Below, one piece after another: positions 8,791 to 17,073 of a stretch of 64,000 bases of DNA. The stretch's first letter is position 1, and every line of letters starts with the position of its first letter. A model generated the notes under the pieces. That model was not told the origin of the DNA and made no database searches. It was given only the letters and a program-made list of their open reading frames with translations. This DNA is from Tsukamurella conjunctivitidis. Lineage in GTDB: Bacteria; Actinomycetota; Actinomycetes; Mycobacteriales; Mycobacteriaceae. The stretch covers positions 62,001 through 126,000 of the forward strand of contig NZ_VIGX01000004.1 of the NCBI RefSeq assembly GCF_007858475.1, in the 5' to 3' direction. The translations under genes were made by a program, and so were the position numbers.

Positions 8791-10740
8791 GTGAAGTACA
8801 TGACTCCACGGCGCTGCGCCGTGACCGCCCTGCTCGCCGCTACGGCGCTGCTCTACTGCTGGAACCTGTCGGTCAACGGCTACGGCAACGACTTCTACGC
8901 CGCCGCGGCGCAGGCGGGCGGGCTGAGCTGGAAGGCCTGGCTGTTCGGCTCGCTCGACCCGGGCAACGTCATCACGGTCGACAAGCCGCCCGCAGCGCTG
9001 TGGGTGACGGGCCTGTTCGTCCGCGTCTTCGGTCTCTCGCCGTGGTCGGTCCTGGTGCCGCAGGCGCTGATGGGCGTCGGCACCGTCGGGCTGGTCTATC
9101 TGACGACCCGGCGGCTGCTCGCCTCGCTCCCGGAACGGATCGCGACGGGCGGGGCGCTGCTCGCGGGCGCCGCGTGCGCGCTGACCCCGGCCGCGGTCCT
9201 GATCTTCCGGTTCAACAACCCCGACGCCCTGCTGGTGCTGCTCATGACCGCAGCGGCGTACTGCACCGTTCGGGCGTGCCGGGCGGCGTCGTGGCGGTGG
9301 CTCGTGGCGTGCGGCGTGCTCCTCGGCTTCGCCTTCCTCACCAAGATGCTGCAGGGGCTGCTGGTGCTTCCCGGCTTCGGCCTGGCCTACCTGCTGTTCG
9401 CGCAGGCCTCCTGGCTGCGCAGGGCGCGGGACCTGGCGCTGGGCGTCGTGGCCGTGGTGGTCTCGTCCGGGTGGTACGTGCTGCTCACCGTGGTGTGGCC
9501 CGCGTCGTCGCGCCCGTACATCGGCGGGTCGAAGGACGGGACGTTCATGGACCTCGTGCTCGGCTACAACGGGCTGGCGCGGATCGTCGGCACCAGCGGG
9601 GGCTCCGATTCCGGCGGGTTCGGCGGGGGCGGGCCGGGCGGTGACGCCGCCACGGGCACGTCCTTCGGTGGCACCCCGAGTCTCGCGCGACTGTTCAGCA
9701 ACGAGTTCGGCAACGAGATCTCCTGGTTGCTTCCCGCGGCGCTGCTCGTGCTGGTGATCGGCGTCGTGCTGGTCGCGCGCCGGCGCCTCGAGCGGGACCT
9801 GGCGCTGGGGCTGACCGTGTTCGGGTCATGGCTGGTGGTGACCGGGGTGGTCTTCTCGTTCATGAGTGGCACGGTGCACCCGTACTACACCGTGGCGCTC
9901 GCGCCGGCGATCGCGGTGCTGGTGGGCGGCGGTGCGGCCGTCGCGTGGAGTCGAAGGTCGACGGTGCCGGGCACCCTCGCTCTCGTCGGTCTGGTCGTGA
10001 CCTCCGGTGGGTGGGGCGTGATCCGGGCGTGGCGGACGGGCTACGCCTGGCCGGCGATCGGGATCGTCGTGGGTGTGCTGGCGGTGGCGGCGGTCGTCGC
10101 GCTGCTCGTCACCCGCCGAGGTGGCCGACGGGCCGTCGCCGCCGCGCTTGTGCTCGCGCTCCTCGCGGGCGGCGCCGCGACCGCGGCCTTCGCCGTCTCG
10201 ACGGCGGGCACCGCACACAGCGGCGGCGTCCCGACGGCGGTGAGGACCGCGAAGTCCGGCAGCGGGTTCGGCGGCGGTCCCGGTGGCGGTCGCGACGATC
10301 GAGGGGGACGCGCGGGGCCCGCCACGGGGGCCGGCGCCGCGTCCAGCGGCGCACCGTCGGCCGACGGACGCCCGGAGGCGACCGCGGGCGGCGCGGGTGG
10401 GCCCGGGGGCGAGAACAGGTCCGACGCGGAACTCGTCGCTCTGCTCAAGGGGACCACCACGCAGTGGGCGGCCGCCGTGAACGGCGCGCAGAGCCAGGGC
10501 TCGCTCCAACTGAACTCCGGGCGGCCCGTGATCGCGATCGGCGGCTTCAGCGGCTCGGATCCCGCGCCCACGCTGGCCCGGTTCCAGCAGTGGGTGAAGG
10601 ACGGGAAGGTCTCGTACTACGTCTCGTCCAGCGGCTTCGGCCCCGGCCGCGGGGAGAAGTCCGAGATCCAGAGCTGGGTCGAGAAGAACTTCACCGCCAC
10701 CACGGTCGGGAGCGCGACGGTCTACGCACTCACGACCTAG
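8791..10740 (+). CDS. GT39-type membrane glycosyltransferase
   Basis: A 649-residue polytopic protein of the ArnT/PMT-like family that transfers sugars from polyprenyl-phosphate donors on the outer face of the membrane. The first external loop has GYGNDFYAAAAQAG (acidic catalytic position) followed by DPGNVITVDKPPAALW, as in actinobacterial members. About ten helices span residues 8-470; a Gly/Ser-rich insert lies near 270-295. The final 180 residues form an external domain after a Gly-rich linker, ending in a compact alpha/beta region. The GTG start has GAGGGTGG upstream. Substrate unknown; mannosylation of envelope lipids or proteins is plausible. Confidence 0.85.
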   Translation: MKYMTPRRCAVTALLAATALLYCWNLSVNGYGNDFYAAAAQAGGLSWKAWLFGSLDPGNVITVDKPPAALWVTGLFVRVFGLSPWSVLVPQALMGVGTVGLVYLTTRRLLASLPERIATGGALLAGAACALTPAAVLIFRFNNPDALLVLLMTAAAYCTVRACRAASWRWLVACGVLLGFAFLTKMLQGLLVLPGFGLAYLLFAQASWLRRARDLALGVVAVVVSSGWYVLLTVVWPASSRPYIGGSKDGTFMDLVLGYNGLARIVGTSGGSDSGGFGGGGPGGDAATGTSFGGTPSLARLFSNEFGNEISWLLPAALLVLVIGVVLVARRRLERDLALGLTVFGSWLVVTGVVFSFMSGTVHPYYTVALAPAIAVLVGGGAAVAWSRRSTVPGTLALVGLVVTSGGWGVIRAWRTGYAWPAIGIVVGVLAVAAVVALLVTRRGGRRAVAAALVLALLAGGAATAAFAVSTAGTAHSGGVPTAVRTAKSGSGFGGGPGGGRDDRGGRAGPATGAGAASSGAPSADGRPEATAGGAGGPGGENRSDAELVALLKGTTTQWAAAVNGAQSQGSLQLNSGRPVIAIGGFSGSDPAPTLARFQQWVKDGKVSYYVSSSGFGPGRGEKSEIQSWVEKNFTATTVGSATVYALTT

Positions 10741-10764
10741 CCGCCGGTGCCGCCCGCGACCGGC

Positions 10765-11256
10765 TCAGGCCGTGTCGTCGCGGACGTCCCTGCCGTCCTC
10801 GGCGAAGGCCTTGAAGTCCTCCATGTGCTGAAGCTGCTGCGTGCGGAAGGCGCCGGGCAGGAGCAGGGCCATCAGCCGCGTGAGGGGATTGCGGAACCGG
10901 TACTCGTTCTCGCTCACCCACAGCGTCCGGCCCGGACCGGCGTCGGTCAGCCGTTCGCGGGCGGCGTTCCACATGCCCGCGCCGACGATCTCCCGCTCGA
11001 ATCGCACGACGGCCCCGTGCGGGATCGCGTCCAGGTCCTGCGGTTCGCGTCGGGTGATCGTCTCCGTGACCTCCATGGTGCGCTTCCCCGACCGGAGAAC
11101 GACGCGCGAGACGGTGCCGACCTCGCCGTGCACCCCGCGCACAGGTTCGTGGACGACCATGCCGCGCAGCCAGTACGGCAGCAGGGCGGCATCGGCGAGC
11201 GACCGCGCCACCTGCTCGAGCGGCAGGTCGATCTCGATCGACGTCGTGCACTGCAT
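10765..11256 (-). CDS. SRPBCC-family (polyketide cyclase/START-like) protein
   Basis: A 163-residue protein beginning MQCTTSIEIDLPLEQVARSL, typical of the SRPBCC ligand-binding fold, with the expected alternation of beta strands (TMEVTETITRREP, GRTLWVSENEYRF) and a long C-terminal helix (QQLQHMEDFKAFAED). These proteins bind hydrophobic ligands in a deep cavity; no substrate can be inferred. Divergent from the YyaL-like gene (77 bp between starts) and convergent with the GT39 gene. Confidence 0.8.
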   Translation of the reverse strand: MQCTTSIEIDLPLEQVARSLADAALLPYWLRGMVVHEPVRGVHGEVGTVSRVVLRSGKRTMEVTETITRREPQDLDAIPHGAVVRFEREIVGAGMWNAARERLTDAGPGRTLWVSENEYRFRNPLTRLMALLLPGAFRTQQLQHMEDFKAFAEDGRDVRDDTA

Positions 11257-11333
11257 GCCTCGAACGGTAGCGGCGACGGGCGGGGCCCGTCGAGCACGGA
11301 GCCGCCGTCGCCGCTCTGAGGCAGGATGGGGAC

Positions 11334-13304
11334 ATGAACCGTCTCGGCGCGTCCACCAGCCCGTACCTGCGCCAGCACGCGGACAACCCGGTGCACTGGC
11401 AGGAGTGGTCGGAGGCGCCGCTGGCGGAGGCCGCCGAGCGCGACGTGCCGATCCTGCTGTCCATCGGCTACGCGGCGTGCCACTGGTGCCACGTGATGGC
11501 GCACGAGTCCTTCGAGAACGAGGCCATCGCGGAACAGATGAACGCGGGCTTCGTCTGCATCAAGGTCGACCGCGAGGAGCGCCCCGACCTCGACGCGATC
11601 TACATGAACGCCACCGTCGCCATGACCGGCCAGGGCGGTTGGCCCATGACCTGCTTCCTCACCCCGTCCGGCGAGCCCTTCTACTGCGGCACCTACTACC
11701 CGCCCGAGCCGCGGAACGGCCAGGCGAGCTTCCCGCAGCTCCTGGAGGCCATCACCGCCACCTGGCGCGACCGGCGCGACGAGGTCGGCCGCGTCTCCGG
11801 GCAGGTGGCCGCGCACCTGCGGCAGTCCTCGGCCGGCCTGCCCGACGGTGCCGCCCCCTCGGCCGAGGACCTGTCCGGCGCGGTGCGCGCGATCTGCGCC
11901 GACGAGGACCCGTCGGGCGGCTTCGGCCGCGCCCCGAAGTTCCCGCCGTCGGCGACGGTCGAGGCCCTGCTGCGGCACCACGAGCGCACCGGTGATCCGG
12001 CCTCCTACGGCGTGGCGCTGCGCTGCGCCGAGGCGATGGCGCGCGGCGGCATCTACGACCAGCTGGGTGGTGGCTTCGCCCGGTACGCCGTGGACGCCGA
12101 CTGGGTGGTGCCGCACTTCGAGAAGATGTTGTACGACAACGCGCTTCTGCTCCGCTTCTACGCACACCTCGGCCGGCGCACCGGATCGCCGCTGGCACTG
12201 CGCGTCGCCGACGAGACCGCCGACTTCCTGATCCGGGACCTCGGGGTCGAGGGCGGCGGGCTGGCCTCGTCGCTCGACGCGGACACCGTGGTCGACGGCC
12301 ACGGCGAGGAGGGCGCCACGTACGTGTGGACCCCGGAGCAACTCGTCGAAGCGCTCGGCGAGGCCGACGGGGCCTGGGCCGCCGAGGTCTTCGCGGTCAC
12401 CCCGGGCGGCACCTTCGAGCACGGGACATCGGTGCTGCAGCTGCACGGCGAACCCGATCCGGTGCGGCTCGCCGACGTGCGGCGGCGCCTCTTCGAAACG
12501 CGTTCGCGCCGAGCGCAACCGGGGCGCGACGACAAGGTCGTCACCGTGTGGAACGGCCTCGCGATCACCGCGCTCGCGGAGTCGGGCCGGGTCGACGAGG
12601 CCGAGGCGGTCGCGCGATACGTCCTCGGAACCCATTGGGACGGCGAGCGACTGCGCCGCAGCTCACTCGCGGGTGCGGTCGGTGAGGCCGACGGGATGCT
12701 GGAGGACTACGCCGCGCTGGTCACCGGACTGTTGGCGCTCTTGCAGCGGGTGGGTGGAACCGAGTGGGACGCAGCCGCTGCGGCGATCCTGGACGTGGCG
12801 ATCACCCGCTTCGCCGACCCGGGGGAGGCCGGTAGCTGGTACGACGCACCGTCGGACGGGGAGCGGCTGCTGACCCGTCCCCGCGATCCGGCGGACGGCG
12901 CGACCCCGGCCGGCGCGAGCCTGATGGCGGAAGCGCTCACCTACGCGGAGGCACTGCTCGGCGAGCGCTACGCGGCGCTCGCCGCGGCGACCCGTGCGCG
13001 CTCGGGCGAGCTGATCCGGCGCGTGCCGCGCGGCGCGGGGCATCACCTCGCGGTCGCGGAGCAGGCGGCGGCGGGACTGCAGATCGCCGTCGCCGACGGT
13101 GCGGGCGCGGCCGCGCTCGTCGCGGAGGCGCGGCGGCTGGCCCCGGGCGGCGCGGTAGTCATTGCCGGAGCTAAAGATTCGCATCCGCTGCTGGAGGGGC
13201 GCGGGCCGGTCGGAGACCGGGCGGCGGCGTACGTCTGCCGCGGTTCCGTGTGCTCGCTGCCGGTCGTCGACGGTGAGACGCTCGCCACAGAATTGGCGCG
13301 CTAA
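11334..13304 (+). CDS. YyaL/Spermatogenesis-associated-20-like protein with DUF255 thioredoxin domain
   Basis: A 656-residue protein. Residues 1-160 are a DUF255 thioredoxin-like domain with the signature ACHWCHVMAHESF (Cys49, Cys52) and NPVHWQEW. The remainder resembles an (alpha/alpha)6 barrel of N-acylglucosamine-2-epimerase type, with GGIYDQLGGGFARY and VPHFEKMLYDNA. The cellular role of the family is not established. It corresponds to the gene after mca in mycobacterial order. The ATG at 11334 is supported by the family-typical N-terminus NRLGASTSPYLRQHADNPV. It is followed by the aroG leader region. Confidence 0.9.
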   Translation: MNRLGASTSPYLRQHADNPVHWQEWSEAPLAEAAERDVPILLSIGYAACHWCHVMAHESFENEAIAEQMNAGFVCIKVDREERPDLDAIYMNATVAMTGQGGWPMTCFLTPSGEPFYCGTYYPPEPRNGQASFPQLLEAITATWRDRRDEVGRVSGQVAAHLRQSSAGLPDGAAPSAEDLSGAVRAICADEDPSGGFGRAPKFPPSATVEALLRHHERTGDPASYGVALRCAEAMARGGIYDQLGGGFARYAVDADWVVPHFEKMLYDNALLLRFYAHLGRRTGSPLALRVADETADFLIRDLGVEGGGLASSLDADTVVDGHGEEGATYVWTPEQLVEALGEADGAWAAEVFAVTPGGTFEHGTSVLQLHGEPDPVRLADVRRRLFETRSRRAQPGRDDKVVTVWNGLAITALAESGRVDEAEAVARYVLGTHWDGERLRRSSLAGAVGEADGMLEDYAALVTGLLALLQRVGGTEWDAAAAAILDVAITRFADPGEAGSWYDAPSDGERLLTRPRDPADGATPAGASLMAEALTYAEALLGERYAALAAATRARSGELIRRVPRGAGHHLAVAEQAAAGLQIAVADGAGAAALVAEARRLAPGGAVVIAGAKDSHPLLEGRGPVGDRAAAYVCRGSVCSLPVVDGETLATELAR

Positions 13305-13331
13305 GGATGTGCTAACGTCTGTCTCGTGGGT

Positions 13332-13400
13332 ATGAACGCGTATTGGCGCTTTACCGAGGCTCCGGGTGGAGCCTGCGGTGGTGCGCGCCTGCGCGGATAG
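13332..13400 (+). CDS. Leader peptide rich in aromatic codons (aroG attenuator)
   Basis: A 22-codon ORF whose peptide starts MNAYWRF, with consecutive Tyr, Trp, Arg and Phe codons at 13341-13352, and ends at TAG 13398-13400. It lies 100 bp upstream of DAHP synthase, the entry enzyme for Phe, Tyr and Trp, and is followed by a perfect intrinsic terminator. This is the layout of ribosome-mediated attenuation. An in-frame GTG at 13326 precedes the ATG; a possible -10 element (TAACGT, 13313-13318) would place transcription start at about that GTG, so translation may be leaderless. Expression and stalling are inferred. Confidence 0.72.
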   Translation: MNAYWRFTEAPGGACGGARLRG

Positions 13401-13428
13401 AACTACACCGCACGAACCCGGAGCCGAA
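13356..13428 (+). promoter_or_regulatory. aroG attenuator: alternative RNA pairings
   Basis: Three mutually exclusive helices can be drawn. (i) GGCTCC/GGAGCC hairpin at 13358-13373. (ii) GGCTCCGGGT (13358-13367) pairs perfectly over 10 bp with ACCCGGAGCC (13416-13425). (iii) TGCGGTG (13374-13380) pairs with CACCGCA (13406-13412). Strand 13358-13367 overlaps the leader-peptide codons and would be masked by a ribosome stalled on the Tyr-Trp-Phe codons. This supports a switch feeding into the terminator at 13429. Which form is the antiterminator cannot be settled by eye. Confidence 0.6.
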
Positions 13429-13453
13429 GGCAGCGATATCTCGCTGCCTTTTT
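13429..13453 (+). terminator. Intrinsic terminator of the aroG attenuator
   Basis: GGCAGCGA / TCGCTGCC (13429-13436 with 13441-13448), four-base loop, followed directly by TTTTT at 13449-13453. A textbook Rho-independent terminator placed between the leader peptide and aroG, 49 bp before its start codon, where it can only act on leader transcripts. Confidence 0.88.
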
Positions 13454-13501
13454 CTATAGGCACCGGACGTTCCCACTGGTGCCACCACCAGGAAGGTTGA
13501 C

Positions 13502-14560
13502 ATGACCATCGAGCTCGATACACCGGCGTCCACATCGAACCGTCGGGTCTCGGCGTTCCACGCGATCCCCTCGCCCGCGCAGCTGCGCGACGAGCTTCCG
13601 CTCGCACCCCGTCTGGCCGCGCAGGTCGAGGCCGACCGCGCCGCCGTCGCCGACGTGATCGCGGGCCGTGACCAGCGACTCCTCGTCGTCGTGGGGCCCT
13701 GCTCCGTGCACGACCCCGAGGCCGCGCTCGACTACGCCCGCCGGCTCAAGCCGATCGCCGACGAGCTGGCCGACGAGCTGCTCATCGTGATGCGGGTGTA
13801 CTTCGAGAAGCCGCGCACCACGGTCGGGTGGAAGGGCCTCATCAACGACCCCGGCATGGACGAGAGCTACGACGTCCCGCGCGGCCTGCGTGTCGCGCGG
13901 CAGCTGCTCCTCGACATCCTCGAGATCGGGTTGCCCGTGGGGTGCGAGTTCCTCGAGCCGACGAGTCCGCAGTACATCGCCGACACCGTCGCCTGGGGCG
14001 CGATCGGCGCACGCACCACGGAGTCGCAGGTGCACCGCCAGCTCGCCTCCGGGCTGTCGATGCCGATCGGCTTCAAGAACGCCACCGACGGCAACGTCTC
14101 CGTCGCGATCGACGGGGTACAGGCCGCGGCCGCGCGGCATGTCTTCTTCGGCACCGACGACGACGGCGCCGCCGCCGTGGTCGAGACCGTGGGCAACGAC
14201 AACTGTCACGTCATCCTCCGTGGGGGCCGCGGCGGGCCGAACTTCGACGTCGACTCGGTCTCCGCCGCCGTCGGCGCGTTGGAGAAGGCGGGCCTCGCAC
14301 CGTCGGTGATGGTGGACTGCTCGCACGCGAACTCCGGCAAGGACCATGTGCGCCAGGCCGAGGTCGCGCGGGAGATCGCGGGTCGCCTCGCCGACGGCTC
14401 GACGGGGATCTCCGGCGTCATGCTCGAGTCCTTCCTCGTCGCGGGCGCGCAGAAGCCCGGTCCCGGACCGCTGCTGTACGGCCAGTCCGTGACCGACAAG
14501 TGCATGGACTTCGGCACGACCGACACCGTGCTGCGCGACCTGGCTGCCGCGCTGCGCTGA
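13502..14560 (+). CDS. aroG: 3-deoxy-7-phosphoheptulonate (DAHP) synthase, class I AroF/AroG type
   Basis: A 352-residue class I DAHP synthase that condenses phosphoenolpyruvate and erythrose-4-phosphate, committing carbon to chorismate. Diagnostic motifs: GPCSVHD (metal-ligand Cys67), MRVYFEKPRTTVGWKGLIND at 97-116, the GNDNCHVILRGG segment and DCSHANSGKDH. It is unlike the class II AroG of mycobacteria, which lacks this sequence pattern, so the type of enzyme is itself notable. AAGG sits before the ATG at 13502. It stands alone in its transcription unit behind a Tyr/Trp/Phe leader-peptide attenuator. Confidence 0.95.
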   Translation: MTIELDTPASTSNRRVSAFHAIPSPAQLRDELPLAPRLAAQVEADRAAVADVIAGRDQRLLVVVGPCSVHDPEAALDYARRLKPIADELADELLIVMRVYFEKPRTTVGWKGLINDPGMDESYDVPRGLRVARQLLLDILEIGLPVGCEFLEPTSPQYIADTVAWGAIGARTTESQVHRQLASGLSMPIGFKNATDGNVSVAIDGVQAAAARHVFFGTDDDGAAAVVETVGNDNCHVILRGGRGGPNFDVDSVSAAVGALEKAGLAPSVMVDCSHANSGKDHVRQAEVAREIAGRLADGSTGISGVMLESFLVAGAQKPGPGPLLYGQSVTDKCMDFGTTDTVLRDLAAALR

Positions 14561-14567
14561 GCCGCGT

Positions 14568-14629
14568 CCCGAAACTCGGGTTCTACGGGCATCCGAGACG
14601 GGATTCGGCGGCGAGCCGCCGCAATCCCG
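14568..14629 (+). terminator. Hairpins after aroG
   Basis: Two successive hairpins: CCCGA/TCGGG at 14568-14580, and a long stem at 14599-14629 made of CGGGATT/AATCCCG enclosing GGCGGC/GCCGCC with a GA loop. No T tract, but stem strength and position just past the aroG stop indicate termination. Confidence 0.6.
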
Positions 14630-14659
14630 GAGATTCGGGACGGGAGTAGGTTGATCGTC

Positions 14660-15193
14660 GTGGCGATCACACCGGACACCAAGGACTGGACCTGGGTCAT
14701 CGAGCGGTCCTGTGCGGACTGCGGATTCGATCCGTCGACCGTGCGACGCGCCGATATCGCCGACCGCATCGCGCGGTCGGCGATCGGCTGGGACGCCGCC
14801 CTGGCGAGGCCGGACGCGACGGTGCGCCCGGACGAGCGGACGTGGTCGGTGCTCGAATACGGCTGCCACCTGCGCGACGTGCACCGCATCATGCGCGAAC
14901 GCCTGCAGCTGATGCTGGCGCGCGACGGCGCCGCCTTCGCGAACTGGGATCAGGACGCGACGGCGATCGAAGACGCCTACGCCGAGCAGGACCCGGGTGT
15001 CGTCGCCGGCGAGTTGGCACGGGAGGCGGCGGACTTCGCCGCGGCGTACCGCGCTGTCGGCGACGAGGACTGGGCGCGGACGGGCCTGCGCTCCAACGGC
15101 TCCGCGTTCACCGTGGAGTCGTTCGCGGTCTACGCGCTGCACGATCTGGAACACCATCGGGTGGACGTGGGGCTCGCCCCCCGCGTCGGCTGA
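14660..15193 (+). CDS. DinB-superfamily protein
   Basis: A 177-residue four-helix-bundle type protein. The metal-type histidines appear in EYGCHLRDVH and the C-terminal HDLEHHRVDV, as in DinB/mycothiol-dependent maleylpyruvate isomerase-like folds. Family members often act as metal-dependent thiol transferases using mycothiol or bacillithiol; that role here is inference. The GTG at 14660 was preferred over TTG at 14651 because GGGAGTAGG lies nine bases upstream. Its 3' end overlaps the convergent EamA gene by 86 bp. Confidence 0.72.
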   Translation: MAITPDTKDWTWVIERSCADCGFDPSTVRRADIADRIARSAIGWDAALARPDATVRPDERTWSVLEYGCHLRDVHRIMRERLQLMLARDGAAFANWDQDATAIEDAYAEQDPGVVAGELAREAADFAAAYRAVGDEDWARTGLRSNGSAFTVESFAVYALHDLEHHRVDVGLAPRVG

Positions 15194-16040
15194 GCACGAT
15201 CCCCGCGAGGACGACGAGGCCACCCACGGGCTGGTGCCACGCCGGTCGCTCGCCGAGCACGGCGACGCCGAGGAGCACGCCCACGACCGGCGTCAGGTAG
15301 GTCACCGACGCCGCCGCGGCGGCGCCCCACGCCGCCACGATGTTCGTGTTCCACAGGTACGCCAGTCCCGTCCCGAAGGCGCCGAGGGCCAGCATCGCCA
15401 GCGCCACCCGCGGGGTCGCCGTCGCCGCGTGCCGGTCCACGGCGAGTGCGCACACGTCGATCACGAACGCGCCGATACCCACCTGGTACAACGCCACCGA
15501 CGGTGCGGGCAGCGCGAGCGGCGTGACGAACCGCCGTAGGTGGACGAAGGCGACCCCGTAGCTCGCGGTCGCCGCCAGGCAGGCGAGCTGCCCCGCGGCC
15601 GAACCCGCTGCCCCCGATGCCCACGGGGCGAGGACGAGCAGCACGCCGGCGAACCCGACCCCGAGCCCCGCGAGCTGATTCCGTGTCGGCCGCTCGGAAC
15701 GGAGCGCCACGCAGGTGACCAGCACTGTCATCAGCGGCGTCGTCGCGTTGATGATGCTGGCGAGCCCCGAGTCGATCCGCTGCTCCGCCCACCCGAACAG
15801 CGTGAACGGGATGACGCACAGCGTCAGCGAGACGACGGCGATGTGCGCCACGGCGCGCGGGTCGCGGATCAAAGGCGCGCGCACGGCGATCGCGACCCCG
15901 GCGAGGACGACCGCGCCGATGGTCATCCGAGCGGCGGTGACCTGCACGGGGGACAGGCCGGCGAGGCCCTCCTTGATGAACAGGAAGCTGGAGCCCCACG
16001 CGAGAGCGAGGGCCGCGAACTGCAGTGAAACGGTGCGCAC
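15108..16040 (-). CDS. EamA/DMT-superfamily exporter
   Basis: A 310-residue protein with about ten membrane helices in two EamA repeats, opening with LALAWGSSFLFIKEGLAGL, the typical first-helix signature. The second repeat contains TPLMTVLVTCVALRSERPT and LAGLGVGFAGVLLV. The family exports amino acids, nucleobases or metabolites; the substrate is unknown. The GTG at 16040 is chosen since the upstream ORF extension to 16172 is Arg/Pro-rich shadow. The C-terminal 28 codons overlap the convergent DinB gene, so the true protein may depend on read-through of an unusually long shared end. Confidence 0.8.
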   Translation of the reverse strand: MRTVSLQFAALALAWGSSFLFIKEGLAGLSPVQVTAARMTIGAVVLAGVAIAVRAPLIRDPRAVAHIAVVSLTLCVIPFTLFGWAEQRIDSGLASIINATTPLMTVLVTCVALRSERPTRNQLAGLGVGFAGVLLVLAPWASGAAGSAAGQLACLAATASYGVAFVHLRRFVTPLALPAPSVALYQVGIGAFVIDVCALAVDRHAATATPRVALAMLALGAFGTGLAYLWNTNIVAAWGAAAAASVTYLTPVVGVLLGVAVLGERPAWHQPVGGLVVLAGIVLSRRGGRAPRPPDGVPDRAARRPRTTPR

Positions 16041-16174
16041 CAGATGATCCCACCGCCCGCGGCGGCGCGGCGCTGGCGGGAATCGGCCGGGTCGCTCGGC
16101 CTCGGCCCGACGGTCCGCGGTGCGCGGCGATACGGTGAGGACCCACCGTCCCGATCGAGAAACCAGGAGCAACC

Positions 16175-16930
16175 ATGGCCGAAGTCGCCGTCGTCACCGG
16201 AGCGAGCAGCGGGATCGGGGCCGCCACGGCGCGGCATCTGGTGCGCGCCGGATTCGACGTGGTCATCGGCGCCCGCCGCGTGGACCGGCTGGAGGCGCTG
16301 AAGGCCGACCTCGAGGCCCAGCACCCCGAGCGGATCGTCACTGCGCTGCCGCTCGACGTCTCCGACGCCGCCTCGGTGCGGGCCTTCGCCGACGCCATCG
16401 AGAAGGTTGACGTGCTGGTCAACAACGCCGGCGGTGCGCTGGGCGTGGACCGCATCGAGACCGCGGACGAGGCCGACTGGTCGCGGATGTACGACATCAA
16501 CGTGCTGTCTATCCTGCGCGTCACCCAGGCACTGCTGCCCAAGCTGCGGGCGTCGCCCGCAGCCAGTGTCGTGACCATCGGCTCCGTCGCCGCGATCGAG
16601 GCCTACGAGACCGGCGCGGGGTACAACGCCGCGAAGTTCGGTGCCCGCGCGGTGACGCGCGTGTTGCGCCTCGAGCTCAAGGGCGAGCCGATCCGCGTCA
16701 TCGAGATCGACCCCGGCATGGTGGAGACGGAGTTCTCGCTCGTCCGCCTCGGCGGCGATCAGGACGCGGCCGACAGGATCTACGACGGCGTCGACAACCT
16801 CACCGCCGACGACATCGCCGACGCCGTGACCTGGACCGTCACCCGGCCGCCGCACGTGAACATCGACACGATTCAGATCATGCCCCGCGATCAGGTGGCC
16901 GCTCGCAACGTGCACCGGCGGACCGTCTGA
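16175..16930 (+). CDS. Short-chain dehydrogenase/reductase, YdfG-like
   Basis: A 251-residue classical SDR. NAD(P)-binding TGASSGIG is at 8-15, NNAG at 83-86, and the catalytic Ser137-Tyr150-Lys154 (YNAAK) is intact. The C-terminal DTIQIMPRDQVAARNVHRR resembles YdfG-type 3-hydroxy acid or serine dehydrogenases, which oxidise serine or 3-hydroxy acids with NADP. The start ATG follows CCAGGAGCAACC. It stands alone between the EamA gene and the ABC operon. Confidence 0.88.
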   Translation: MAEVAVVTGASSGIGAATARHLVRAGFDVVIGARRVDRLEALKADLEAQHPERIVTALPLDVSDAASVRAFADAIEKVDVLVNNAGGALGVDRIETADEADWSRMYDINVLSILRVTQALLPKLRASPAASVVTIGSVAAIEAYETGAGYNAAKFGARAVTRVLRLELKGEPIRVIEIDPGMVETEFSLVRLGGDQDAADRIYDGVDNLTADDIADAVTWTVTRPPHVNIDTIQIMPRDQVAARNVHRRTV

Positions 16931-17073
16931 GCCACCTCGGTCGCCCCTCGGCAGGCGGCCGCCCGCAGAGTCCGCGTACCTAACGATCACCGCGATTCGA
17001 ACGGTTCCGATGCGGACCGCCGCCTGGCAAGGTTTCCTGTTCGTGTGCCCACTGGGGCGCCGGAGAGGAATTC

